DNA of 64,000 nt from Cryobacterium cryoconiti (GTDB lineage Bacteria; Actinomycetota; Actinomycetes; Actinomycetales; Microbacteriaceae), in contig NZ_SOHA01000028.1 of the NCBI RefSeq assembly GCF_004403065.1, forward strand, positions 145,351-209,350, given 5' to 3'. This document shows, piece by piece, positions 17,016 to 26,231 of the stretch (position 1 is the first letter of the stretch; each line of letters starts with the position of its first letter). The notes beneath the pieces were generated by a model. It saw only the letters and a list, made by a program, of their open reading frames with translations. It did not search any database and was not told the origin of the DNA. Position numbers and translations under genes: made by a program.

Positions 17016-18698
17016 ATGAACACCCCGCCCGTGGCGACATCCGACCAGGTCCAGTCCGTCACGACCACCACGAACACCGGCAGCTTCGCCACCATCCAGC
17101 CGCACCTCGAGATCACCGGCGATCTCGGACCGCGCTACGAGGAAATCCTCACCCCCGAGGCGCTGGTCTTCCTGGCCGAGCTGCACGACCGGTTCGCCGG
17201 AACGCGGCAGGACCTGCTGGCGACGAGGCTGCGGAAGCGGGTGGATGCCGCCAACGGGCGCGACCCGGGATTCCTCACCGAGACCGCGCACATCCGTCGT
17301 GACCTCACCTGGAGTGTCGCGGGGGCCGGCCCCGGGCTGGTCGACCGCCGGGTGGAGATCACCGGGCCGACCGACCGCAAAATGGCCATCAACGCGCTGA
17401 ACTCGGGGGCGAAGGTGTGGCTCGCCGACCAGGAAGACGCGACCAGCCCGACCTGGGCGAACGTCATCGAGGGACAGCTCACCCTGTTCGATCAGGTGCG
17501 CGGACAGCTCAGCTTCACCAGCCCGGAGGGCAAGGAGTACGCCGTCACCGGCGACGCCACCGGCGCCACCCCCACCATCGTGATGCGCCCGCGCGGCTGG
17601 CAGCTGGTGGAGAAGAACCTGACCTTCGTCGACCGGGCGAACCGCCGAACCAACGCGTCCGGCAGCCTGGTCGACTTCGGGCTGTACTTCTTCCACAACG
17701 CCCAGCGCCTGATCGACAGCGGCGTGGGTCCCTACTTCTACCTGCCGAAGCTCGAGAGCCACCTCGAGGCCCGCCTCTGGGATGACATCTTCAGCCACTC
17801 GGAGGACTGCCTCGGCATCGAGTACGGCACCATCCGCGCCACCGTGCTGATCGAGACCATCCAGGCTGCGTTCGAGATGGAGGAGATCCTCTACGAGCTG
17901 CGCGACCACTGCGCCGGGCTGAACGCCGGCCGCTGGGACTACATTTTCAGCATCATCAAGACCTTCCGCGCCCGCGGCAGCCGGTTCGTCTTCCCTGACC
18001 GCAAGCAGATCACGATGACCGTTCCCTTCATGCGCGCGTACACCGAGCTGCTGGTGTCGACCTGCCACCGGCGCGGCGCATATGCCATCGGCGGCATGAG
18101 CGCGTTCATCCCGAACCGGCGCGACCCGGAGATCACCCGGCGGGCCCTCGAGGCAGTCGCCGCCGACAAGAAACGCGAGGCAACGGATGGCTTCGACGGC
18201 ACCTGGGTGGCGCACCCGGACCTGATCGCGACGGCGCAGGCCGAATTCGACGCGGTGCTCGGCGACAAGCCGAACCAGCTGCACCGCACCCGCTCCGAGG
18301 TGAGCGTCACGGCCGCGGAGTTGCTCGATGTGGAGTCCATCGGCGGGCAGATCACCGCGGCCGGCGTGCACGACAACATCAACATCGGGCTGCGCTACAT
18401 GGAGTCCTGGCTGCGCGGGGTCGGCGCCGCCGCGATCGACAACCTGATGGAGGACGCCGCGACCGCGGAGATCTCCCGCTCACAGCTCTGGCAGTGGATC
18501 CACCTGGGCTCGGTCACGGCCGAGGGCATCCGGATCGATGAGACCTGGGTCGAGGAGCAGCTCATCGAGGTCTACGAGGCCCTCGAACGCACGCCCGGAG
18601 ACCGGTTCGACGACGCGCTCGAGGTGTTCCGGGCATCCGCGCTCGAACCCGAGTTCCCGACGTTCCTCACGGTCGGCGCCTACGCCCGCTACCTGTAG
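17016..18698 (+). CDS. aceB: Malate synthase A
   Basis: Condenses glyoxylate with acetyl-CoA to malate, the second step of the glyoxylate bypass. 560 residues, the normal isoform A size. Recognisable blocks: LNSGAKVWLADQEDATSPTW, IVMRPRGWQLVEKN, YFYLPKLESHLEARLW, AIGGMSAFIPNRRDPE and VHDNINIGLRYMESWLRG. ATG 17016 has GAAGGAG 9 bases upstream. Isocitrate lyase (aceA) is not in the window. Regulation by the divergent RamB-like repressor is likely. Confidence 0.95.
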   Translation: MNTPPVATSDQVQSVTTTTNTGSFATIQPHLEITGDLGPRYEEILTPEALVFLAELHDRFAGTRQDLLATRLRKRVDAANGRDPGFLTETAHIRRDLTWSVAGAGPGLVDRRVEITGPTDRKMAINALNSGAKVWLADQEDATSPTWANVIEGQLTLFDQVRGQLSFTSPEGKEYAVTGDATGATPTIVMRPRGWQLVEKNLTFVDRANRRTNASGSLVDFGLYFFHNAQRLIDSGVGPYFYLPKLESHLEARLWDDIFSHSEDCLGIEYGTIRATVLIETIQAAFEMEEILYELRDHCAGLNAGRWDYIFSIIKTFRARGSRFVFPDRKQITMTVPFMRAYTELLVSTCHRRGAYAIGGMSAFIPNRRDPEITRRALEAVAADKKREATDGFDGTWVAHPDLIATAQAEFDAVLGDKPNQLHRTRSEVSVTAAELLDVESIGGQITAAGVHDNINIGLRYMESWLRGVGAAAIDNLMEDAATAEISRSQLWQWIHLGSVTAEGIRIDETWVEEQLIEVYEALERTPGDRFDDALEVFRASALEPEFPTFLTVGAYARYL

Positions 18699-18742
18699 CT
18701 GCTCCGACCACTCTGCTGCGGCCCGCGGCGCTCCGACCGGGC

Positions 18743-18803
18743 CGCGAGAGCGCACAATATGCCCTTTCGGCGCTGCTGAGGGGGCATATTGTGCGCTCTC
18801 GCG
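18743..18803. repeat. Long perfect intergenic hairpin (single copy)
   Basis: Perfect 22-bp arms (CGCGAGAGCGCACAATATGC at the left end, 18743-18764, with 18782-18803) and a 17-nt loop, 45 bp after the aceB stop. No second copy in the window and no T-run. It resembles families A and B in length, symmetry and intergenic position but not in sequence. It may stop aceB transcription. Confidence 0.75.
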
Positions 18804-18842
18804 TGGGGTGGGGGTGGTGGGGGGCGTCGATAGGCTGGGGCG

Positions 18843-19442
18843 ATGATCGAGATTCGCAGGGCGGGGGCGACGGATGCCGCGGCGCTGGCCGAGCTGGCCG
18901 CCGCCACCTTCGCGCTCGCCTGCCCGCCGCACACCTCGGCCGAGGCCATTGCGTCGTTCCTGCGCGACGTGCTCGCTGAGCGCAACTTCGACGCCTACCT
19001 GGCCGACCCTGACCGGCTGATCCTCGTGGCCGAGGACGCCGAGGACGCCGAGGACGCCGGGGACGCCGAGGACGCCGGGGACGCCGAGGGCGCCGGGGAC
19101 GCCGAGGGCGCCGGGGTCATTCTCGGCTACACGATGCTCGTCTTCGCCGAGCCTGCCGACGCCGATGCGCGGGCGGCGGCCACGATCCGCCCTACCGTGG
19201 AGCTGAGCAAGTGCTATCTGCGCGCCGAGACCCACGGCCGCGGGGTGGCCGCGGCGCTGATGACCGCGACGCTCGATGCCGCCCGGGCGCGCGGGGCGGC
19301 CGGCAGCTGGCTCGGCGTGAACCAGGAGAACGTGCGCGCCATCCGTTTCTACGAGAAGAACGGGTTCGTCACGGTCGGCGAGAAGCGCTTCCTCGTCGGT
19401 GAACGGTACGAGGACGACTTCGTGATGGAGCGGGCGCTCTAA
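18843..19442 (+). CDS. GNAT-family N-acetyltransferase with acidic repeat insert
   Basis: 199 residues. Acetyl-CoA-dependent acyltransferase fold: ELSKCYLRAETHGRGVAAAL is motif A, with a variant of the R/Q-x-x-G-x-G/A loop, and ENVRAIRFYEKNGFVTVGEK is motif B. Residues 64-90 are an Asp/Glu/Gly/Ala repeat lying where a loop between early strands would be. Substrate unknown. Its stop overlaps the convergent photolyase stop (19439-19442). Confidence 0.85.
   Translation: MIEIRRAGATDAAALAELAAATFALACPPHTSAEAIASFLRDVLAERNFDAYLADPDRLILVAEDAEDAEDAGDAEDAGDAEGAGDAEGAGVILGYTMLVFAEPADADARAAATIRPTVELSKCYLRAETHGRGVAAALMTATLDAARARGAAGSWLGVNQENVRAIRFYEKNGFVTVGEKRFLVGERYEDDFVMERAL
19032..19112 (+). repeat. 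9-bp in-frame tandem repeat within the GNAT gene
   Basis: Nine imperfect units of GAGGACGCC (variants GGGGACGCC and GAGGGCGCC). They encode Glu/Gly-Asp/Gly-Ala triplets, so unit gain or loss keeps the frame. Confidence 0.9.
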
Positions 19443-20872
19443 ACGGTGCCGTACGCCGTGTCCCCGGCCGCGCGGGCCGCGATCGCGTGCTCTTTCATGC
19501 CCTTGATCTGCTCGTAGGCGGCGAGGGCCGCGCGTCTCGTCTCGCCGAGGTCGACGATCGGGGCCGGGTAGGCATCCGTGCCGTATTCGGGCACGTTCTG
19601 ACGGATGTACTCCGAGTGCGGATCGAACTTCTTCGCCTGCAGCTCCGGGTTGAAGACCCGGAAGTAGGGCGCGGCGTCGGCGCCGGAACCGGCCACCCAC
19701 TGCCAGCCGAACGGGTTGCTGGCCGCGTCGGCGTCGACGAGGGTGTCCCAGAACCACTGCTCGCCGAGCCGCCAGTCGATCAGGAGGTTCTTGATCAGGA
19801 ACGACGCCGTCACCATGCGCACCCGGTTGTGCATGCTGCCGGTGCGCCAGAGTTCGCGCATGCCGGCGTCGACGAGGGAGATTCCGGTGCGGCCCTGCTG
19901 CCAGGCCTCGAGCACCTGCTGGTCGAGTTTCGGCCAGGGGAACGCGTCGAACTCCGGCCGCAGGTTGACGGTCGCGAGGGTCGGGTTGTTGAACAGCACG
20001 TGGTAGCTGAACTCCCGCCAGCCGATTTCGGTGAGGAACCGGGTCGCACTGGCCTGCGCGGTGCCGGTGAGGCCGATCCGGGCCTGCTCGGTCGCCTGCC
20101 AGATCTGGAATGGACTGATCTCGCCCCAGCGCAGGTGCGGTGACAGCCGCGAGGTGACGGCCTGGGCCGGCTCGTCCCGCTCGTCGGCGTAGCGGGCGAG
20201 CGATTCGTGCAGGAACAGGTCGAGCAGTCGGTGAGCGGATGCCTCGCCGGGCTGCCACGCCTCCCGCAGGCCCGCGGCCCAGTCCGGCCGGGTCGGCAGC
20301 AGCGCCCAGTCGTCGAGCAGGTCGGAGGCGATCGCGCCGGTGAAGCCGGGGATCGACGCGGGCGGGTCGAAGGGCGCGCGCGGTGGCGGGCCGGCCGTGC
20401 AGGCCCGCCAGAAGGGGGTGAACACCGAGTAGGTGCCACCCTGACCGGTCTGGATCGTCCACGGCTCGAACAGGAGCGACGCGGCGAAGCTGCGGGTCTC
20501 GGTGCCACTCGCGGTCAGCGCCGACTTGATCCGGGTGTCCACCTCACGCTCGGCCTGGCCGTAGCGGCGGTTCCAGAACACGGCGTCCGCGCCCACGGAT
20601 GCCGCGAGCTCCCGGATCACGCCGTCCGCCGGGCCCCGGCGGAGCGTCAAACGGCCGCCGCGGCGTTCCAGCGACTCGGCCAGCGAGGTCAGGCTCCCGT
20701 GAAGCCACCACCGGGCCGCGCCGCCGAGCGGCCGGACCGCCGGGGACTCCTCGTCCAGCACGTACACGGCCACGATCGGCTTGCCTCGGTCGAGCGCGGC
20801 CGTGAGGGCCGGGTTGTCCGCGAGGCGCAGGTCGTCGCGGAACCAGACCAGCGAGGGACCGTCGCCGCTCAT
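19439..20872 (-). CDS. phr: Deoxyribodipyrimidine photolyase (class I CPD type)
   Basis: Uses light energy to split cyclobutane pyrimidine dimers. 477 residues. An N-terminal antenna-binding domain (LVWFRDDLRLADNPALTAAL) is followed by a C-terminal FAD-binding domain with WREFSYHVLFNNP, GMRELWRTGSMHNRVRMVTA and the Trp-rich WFWDTLVDADAASNPFGWQW. The ATG overlaps the end of the upstream quinone oxidoreductase gene by 4 bp (ATGA), so the two are co-expressed. Confidence 0.95.
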   Translation of the reverse strand: MSGDGPSLVWFRDDLRLADNPALTAALDRGKPIVAVYVLDEESPAVRPLGGAARWWLHGSLTSLAESLERRGGRLTLRRGPADGVIRELAASVGADAVFWNRRYGQAEREVDTRIKSALTASGTETRSFAASLLFEPWTIQTGQGGTYSVFTPFWRACTAGPPPRAPFDPPASIPGFTGAIASDLLDDWALLPTRPDWAAGLREAWQPGEASAHRLLDLFLHESLARYADERDEPAQAVTSRLSPHLRWGEISPFQIWQATEQARIGLTGTAQASATRFLTEIGWREFSYHVLFNNPTLATVNLRPEFDAFPWPKLDQQVLEAWQQGRTGISLVDAGMRELWRTGSMHNRVRMVTASFLIKNLLIDWRLGEQWFWDTLVDADAASNPFGWQWVAGSGADAAPYFRVFNPELQAKKFDPHSEYIRQNVPEYGTDAYPAPIVDLGETRRAALAAYEQIKGMKEHAIAARAAGDTAYGTV

Positions 20873-21933
20873 GAAAGTGCCCCCGCGGCTCCAGCAGCAG
20901 CGTCAACAGCAGCAGCAGCAGCAGCGTCACCGACGCCCGAGGCGCCCGGGTCAGCCGTCACCCGCAGCACGATCTTCCCGCGCGTGTGACCCTCCTCGAT
21001 CAGGCGGTGCGCGGCAGCGCCGTCGGCCAGATCGAACACCCGGTCCACGTGCACGCGCACGCTCCCGTCGTCGATCAACTCCGTGATGTAGTCGAGCACG
21101 CCGGCATCGGCGGCCACCTTGAAGCCGGTCGCACGGATACCCCGGGCCGCCGCTTCCTCCGCCATGGTCGGCCAGCTTCCGGTGGGCGCGTTCACCAGGA
21201 TGCCGCCGGGCCGCAGCACCGCGAGGGACCGCGTGCCGGTGTTGTCGTGCACGTTGCCGACGAGGTCGATGACCGCGTCCAGACCGGAGAGCACGTCCTC
21301 GAACCGGACCTCGGTGTAGTCGATGACCTCGTCCGCGCCGAGTTCGCGCAGGAAGTCGATGTTGCGGGTGGACCCGGTGGCGGTGACGTGGGCGCCGAAG
21401 GCCTTGGCGAACTGCACGGCGAAGTGGCCGACGCCGCCGCTGCCGGCGTGGATGAGCATCCGTATTCCGGGCGCCGCCTCGGCCACGTCTACGACCATGC
21501 CCCAGGCGGTGAGAGCGGCGACCGGCACGGCCGCCGCTTCGACGTGGCTGAGGCGTGCCGGTTTGCGTGCCACGTTCAGGCTCGACACGGTCACCAGCTC
21601 GGCGTAGCTGCCGGGGGTGCGGGGCACCCGGGCCACGCCGAAGACCTCGTCGCCGGGCTGCAGGGGGAACGCCGCATACGGCGTGCTGACCACAACACCG
21701 CTGAAGTCCAGGCCGAGCACGGCCGGGTAGGCCGGGATGCCCGCCGAGACGCCGCCGCCCGCCCGCGTCTTCGCGTCGATCGGGTTGACGCCTGCGGCGA
21801 CGACGCGCACGAGGAGTTCGTCGAACACCACCGTCGGCGCGGTGACCTCGGCCAGGTGCAGTTCGTCGGGGGTTCCGGGGCGGTCGATGACGAGGGCTCG
21901 CATGGTCGGTGGCAGATTCGTGACGTTTCCCAT
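20869..21933 (-). CDS. NADP-dependent quinone oxidoreductase-like MDR protein
   Basis: 354 residues. Zinc-independent medium-chain dehydrogenase/reductase: PAVLGLDFSGVV in the GroES-like domain and IHAGSGGVGHFAVQFAKAFGAHV as the nucleotide-binding Rossmann motif. It probably reduces quinones or alpha,beta-unsaturated carbonyls with NADPH. ATG 21933 has AGGGGAG about 10 bases upstream; M11 is an alternative. The last ~25 residues are an Ala-rich tail encoded by CTG repeats. Coupled to the photolyase gene by a 4-bp overlap. Confidence 0.88.
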   Translation of the reverse strand: MGNVTNLPPTMRALVIDRPGTPDELHLAEVTAPTVVFDELLVRVVAAGVNPIDAKTRAGGGVSAGIPAYPAVLGLDFSGVVVSTPYAAFPLQPGDEVFGVARVPRTPGSYAELVTVSSLNVARKPARLSHVEAAAVPVAALTAWGMVVDVAEAAPGIRMLIHAGSGGVGHFAVQFAKAFGAHVTATGSTRNIDFLRELGADEVIDYTEVRFEDVLSGLDAVIDLVGNVHDNTGTRSLAVLRPGGILVNAPTGSWPTMAEEAAARGIRATGFKVAADAGVLDYITELIDDGSVRVHVDRVFDLADGAAAHRLIEEGHTRGKIVLRVTADPGASGVGDAAAAAAVDAAAGAAGALS

Positions 21934-22307
21934 CTGCCTATTCTCCCCTGCCGCGGTGGGGGCTTCGGGCGCGTGCCCCCTCGATTTGGGGGTGGCGATC
22001 GGGGCGGCGGCACCATATTCAGGCTGGCCGGGAGGGGCCTCCGGCGCATAGTCTGTCCTCTCAAAGGGGGACCGACCCCGATGGACGGCACGAGACCCCT
22101 GGTTGCCGGCCACCCGGTCTCCCCAGGACTCGGTGTCATGTGCACCGAGACCGTTCGCTGAGCCCGGCCCGGGTCTGTCACGAATGAGTCGTACCGCACC
22201 CGAAGCGGCACGAACTCGCCCCGGCGCCAGGGTGCAACGTCGATGGATGGCCGCATGCACTACCCGGCATGCGGCCACCCAGGCGGTTGCCCTCGCTCCG
22301 GCAGTGG
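21934..22307. other. 374-bp intergenic region with a terminator-like hairpin
   Basis: Lies between two minus-strand genes. An 11-bp perfect hairpin (TGGCCGCATGC, 22248-22258, with 22267-22277; 8-nt loop) sits 31 bp beyond the stop of the YqaJ-like gene and may end its transcript. The rest should contain the promoter of the oxidoreductase-photolyase pair, but no convincing -35/-10 was found. A 26-codon plus-strand ORF at 22081-22161 is not supported. Confidence 0.5.
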
Positions 22308-23000
22308 TCAGCCGTGACCGACCGGCGGCCCCGACGTGGTCTGCTGGTTGAGGAGGGCGATCAGGTTGTTCGCGTAGCCCACCAGGATCGCGATCTGGTC
22401 TTCGTCACGTTCGATCCACCGGCACTCGGGCTCGGCGTTCACGGGCACGAAATCCCGGTGCTGTTCCCAGACGAGCAGGGTGCGTTCGGCTCCGAGCACG
22501 TACTGCTGCCACCACACCTGCCGCAGGTACGAGCGCGGGATGCTGCGCCACGCCTTGCTCGTGGTCTTGATCTCGGCCAGCTCGAGGCCGCCGGTGCTCG
22601 AGCCCGTGCCGAGGCCCACACCGTCGGGGGTGGCCAGGTGCCGTCGGTGGTCCGCGGCGTGGAACAGGGCGGTGCTGGGTTCGATGCCGTAGCGGTTCTG
22701 CACCCAGGCGGCGATCTCCGGTTCGCGGGCGCGGCCGTGGTCGGTGTAGCTGTTGCCGCTGAAGCTGCTGCCGTTGAGTTTGTCGTAGACGGCGGTCTGC
22801 AGCGATTTGGGGGTGGCGAGCTTGGCGACATCCGTGGCCGTGATGCCCTGGGCGCGGGCCCGCAGCCAGGCCACCCGGTCGGTGGAATCGGCGACGATGC
22901 GCGCGAGGTGCGCCGCGGGGACCGAGGCCCGGGCCGGAACCGGGTCGGGGGGCGACGGATGCTCCTCCTCGTCGAACAAGGAGAGCATCAGGTTCGTCAC
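22308..23000 (-). CDS. YqaJ-like (lambda exonuclease fold) nuclease
   Basis: About 230 residues. The PD-(D/E)XK core is visible: [20 protein letters not shown], then TPDGVG and [12 protein letters not shown] (Asp...Glu-x-Lys), and finally [11 protein letters not shown], the usual YqaJ/RecB-like signature. Such proteins are 5'-3' DNA exonucleases in phage recombination systems, yet no phage gene or annealing protein is nearby. The start is uncertain: GTG 23000 or ATG 22988, neither with an ideal ribosome-binding site. It lies downstream of the MacB-like ABC genes on the same strand. Confidence 0.75.
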   Translation of the reverse strand: MTNLMLSLFDEEEHPSPPDPVPARASVPAAHLARIVADSTDRVAWLRARAQGITATDVAKLATPKSLQTAVYDKLNGSSFSGNSYTDHGRAREPEIAAWVQNRYGIEPSTALFHAADHRRHLATPDGVGLGTGSSTGGLELAEIKTTSKAWRSIPRSYLRQVWWQQYVLGAERTLLVWEQHRDFVPVNAEPECRWIERDEDQIAILVGYANNLIALLNQQTTSGPPVGHG

Positions 23001-23045
23001 TGTTCCATTGTGCCCGTTCGCCGGGCCTGCCCACGCCCGCCCCGC

Positions 23046-23092
23046 CCACGCCGGCCCCCACGCCGGCCCCCCACGCCGGCCCCCCACGCCGG
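23046..23092. repeat. 12-13-bp GC-rich direct repeats
   Basis: Four adjacent copies of CCACGCCGG followed by three or four C, directly after the ABC ATPase stop and before the YqaJ-like gene. Prone to slippage. Confidence 0.75.
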
Positions 23093-23100
23093 TCGCCCGG

Positions 23101-23772
<672 letters not shown>

Positions 23773-23829
23773 GGTGGGTTCCTTAGAAGAGAAGAGAGAG
23801 GAGGAGAGAGGTGAAGGGTGCGGGAACGA

Positions 23830-25305
23830 TCAGTTGATGCTGCGCAGGGCCTCGGCCGGGCGCAGCCGGGAGGCGCGCCAGCCGCCGACCAGACCGGCCA
23901 GCAGACCGCCGAGCACGGCCAGGCCTGCGGCGAGGAGCACGACCGAGACGGTCACCGGCGCCGTCAGCACCACGTCGGAGGTGGCCACGGCCGGGGCCGC
24001 GCCGCCGAAGCCGCGACCGCCGGGTCCGCCCGGCCCGGCGACTGTCGCCGCACTGGTGGCGCCGGCGGTCAGGGTCGGGGCGACCAGGTTGACCACGAGG
24101 ATGCCGAGCAGGCCTACGGCGATGCCCGCGGCGCCGCCGATCAGTCCCTGCACGAGCGACTCGCCGGCAACCTGACGCACGATCCTGCCGTTCGACCAGC
24201 CGATCGCCTTGAGCGTGCCGAACTCGCGGGTGCGGCGGGTGACACCGGAGATGGTGAACAGGATGGCGATCAGGAAGGCCGCCGCCAACACGATCAGCGA
24301 AAGCCACAGTCCGAGGTTCTTCACGAGGTCGGCGGCATTGGCCAGCGAACCGGAGACGCTGGAGGCGAGGTCGGCCTGGGTGTTCACGGTCGCGGCCGGA
24401 AGCGCCGCCTCGATATCGGCCTGCACCTGCTCGATGTCGGTCGACGAGGCGGCCTGCACGTAGATGCTGGAGACCTGGCCGGTCAGGCCCGAGAGGCTCT
24501 GGGCCACGTCGAGCGGGATGTAGACGTTCGCGGCGGTGTCGGCGTCGGCGGAGGCGGCGCTGACGAGGCCGACCACGGTGAAGTCGGTGCCCGCGATGGA
24601 GACGGTGTCGCCGGTGGTCAGGGACGCGGTCGTGGCGTAGCTCGAGTCCAGCACGGCCACGTTCGTGCCGGCATCCGTGGTGGCCAGTGAACGGCCGTCG
24701 GTGAGACTGACCGCCGAGAGCGGGCCCACGGCCTCCCCGCCCGGGTCGAGGCCGAGCACGGTGAAGGAGTCGACGTCGAAGGAACTGCCGCCGGCGCCGT
24801 CCGGGCCGCCCTCGGGTCGCTCGGCGCCGGTGGCGGCGTCATCCGTCGGCGCGGCCGCGGGCATGTCGGCCGAGCCGGGCAGAGCCCCGTTGAACGTGGT
24901 GTTGCGCAGAGCGAGGGTCGCGGCCGCGGCGTGCACGTTGTCGACGGCTCCGACCGTGTCGAGGGCCGTCGCATCGAAGGTGGACGTGCCCAGGTCGGCG
25001 TCGAGCCGGGACTGGCTGACGGATGTCGTCCCGTCGGCCGTCGTGCCCTCCGCGGCCCCGAAATCGAACCGTTGCCGCCCGCCGGCTGCGGCGCCCTCCT
25101 CCGGGGCGGTGGGAGTCTGGGTGACCGTCACGTCCGTGCCCACCCCGTAGACGGAGCCGAGCACGCTGGCCTGGGCCAGCTGCACCCCGCTGGACACGGA
25201 ATTCACGATGATGACGAGGGCGATGGCCAACGCCATGCCGATCGAGACGATGGCGGTCTGCTTGCGGCGGCCCGCGAGTTCCCGACGCAGGTAGGTGAAA
25301 AACAT
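23830..25305 (-). CDS. FtsX-like/MacB-type ABC transporter permease
   Basis: 491 residues. One N-terminal helix (about 18-40) is followed by a ~290-residue extracytoplasmic MacB_PCD domain rich in Thr/Asp/Ala, then three C-terminal helices (about 335-357, 385-410 and 445-470) with [17 protein letters not shown], typical of FtsX permeases. Works with the ATPase just downstream. A divergent two-component system 176 bp away probably controls the pair, as in antimicrobial-peptide or envelope-stress modules (inference). Confidence 0.9.
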   Translation of the reverse strand: MFFTYLRRELAGRRKQTAIVSIGMALAIALVIIVNSVSSGVQLAQASVLGSVYGVGTDVTVTQTPTAPEEGAAAGGRQRFDFGAAEGTTADGTTSVSQSRLDADLGTSTFDATALDTVGAVDNVHAAAATLALRNTTFNGALPGSADMPAAAPTDDAATGAERPEGGPDGAGGSSFDVDSFTVLGLDPGGEAVGPLSAVSLTDGRSLATTDAGTNVAVLDSSYATTASLTTGDTVSIAGTDFTVVGLVSAASADADTAANVYIPLDVAQSLSGLTGQVSSIYVQAASSTDIEQVQADIEAALPAATVNTQADLASSVSGSLANAADLVKNLGLWLSLIVLAAAFLIAILFTISGVTRRTREFGTLKAIGWSNGRIVRQVAGESLVQGLIGGAAGIAVGLLGILVVNLVAPTLTAGATSAATVAGPGGPGGRGFGGAAPAVATSDVVLTAPVTVSVVLLAAGLAVLGGLLAGLVGGWRASRLRPAEALRSIN

Positions 25306-25481
25306 GGGTCTCCAGTTCCGGTGGTCGCGTGACCTCCGAAACTGAAACTAAGGAGACGTTCTATGGTGAGACTATGGCCAACCTGTGTAAGACCTGAGTG
25401 GCGGTTGCCGGGAATTCTTCACAGGAGAGACACGGACGGCCCATAGGATTTTCATAGCCGGCATTCGGATACTGAGGAATC

Positions 25482-26231
25482 ATGAGCACCAGCGAGAACG
25501 ATCGAGTGGTCCGCGCACCGCGCTTGACCAAGGCGGACGGCAGTCCCATCCGGGTTCTGGTGGTCGACGACGAGCCCACGCTCACCGATCTGCTCCAGAT
25601 GGCGTTGCGATATGAGGGCTGGGAGGTGCGCACGGCCGGCGAGGGGCGCCAGGCGCTGACCATCGCCCGGGAGTTCCGGCCCGATGCGATCGTGCTCGAC
25701 ATCATGCTGCCCGATATCGACGGCCTGCAGGTGCTGCAGCGTGTGCGTGCCGGCGGTCAGGAGACCCCGGTGCTCTTCCTCACGGCGAAGGACTCCCTCG
25801 ACGACCGGCTCAAGGGGTTGACGGCGGGCGGCGACGATTACGTCACGAAGCCGTTCAGCCTCGAGGAGGTGGTGGCCCGGCTGCGGGGGCTCATCCGGCG
25901 GTCCACGCTCACCGTGGCGGACTCGCTGGATCCCCGCATCACAGTGGGTGACCTCACCCTCGACGAGGACAGCTACGAGGTGTTCCGCGGGGAGGACCCG
26001 ATCGAGTTGACCGCCACCGAGTTCGAACTGCTGCGATTCCTGATGCGCAACCCCCGGCGCGTTCTGAGCAAGGCCCAGATCCTGGACCGGGTGTGGAGCT
26101 ACGACTTCGGCGGCAAGTCCTCCGTCGTGGAGATCTACATTTCCTATCTGCGTAAGAAGGTCGACGCCGGCCGGGAACCCATGATCCACACGGTGCGCGG
26201 TGCCGGCTACATGCTGAAGACCGCTTCATGA
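25482..26231 (+). CDS. OmpR/PhoB-family response regulator
   Basis: 249 residues. Receiver domain with acidic pocket DDEP and phospho-acceptor D73 (IVLDIMLPDIDG), then Lys in GDDYVTKPFS. The C-terminal winged helix includes TATEFELLRFLMRNPRRVLS and YISYLRKKVD. The stop overlaps the kinase ATG by 4 bp. Divergent from the MacB-like ABC genes. Confidence 0.95.
   Translation: MSTSENDRVVRAPRLTKADGSPIRVLVVDDEPTLTDLLQMALRYEGWEVRTAGEGRQALTIAREFRPDAIVLDIMLPDIDGLQVLQRVRAGGQETPVLFLTAKDSLDDRLKGLTAGGDDYVTKPFSLEEVVARLRGLIRRSTLTVADSLDPRITVGDLTLDEDSYEVFRGEDPIELTATEFELLRFLMRNPRRVLSKAQILDRVWSYDFGGKSSVVEIYISYLRKKVDAGREPMIHTVRGAGYMLKTAS

Noticed and set aside
22081..22161. 26-codon plus-strand ORF (MDGTRPLVAGHP...)
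   Set aside because: Weak, distant ribosome-binding site, no promoter and no recognised family.
22308..23000. Prophage remnant
   Set aside because: Just one phage-like nuclease; no integrase, structural gene or attachment repeat on either side.
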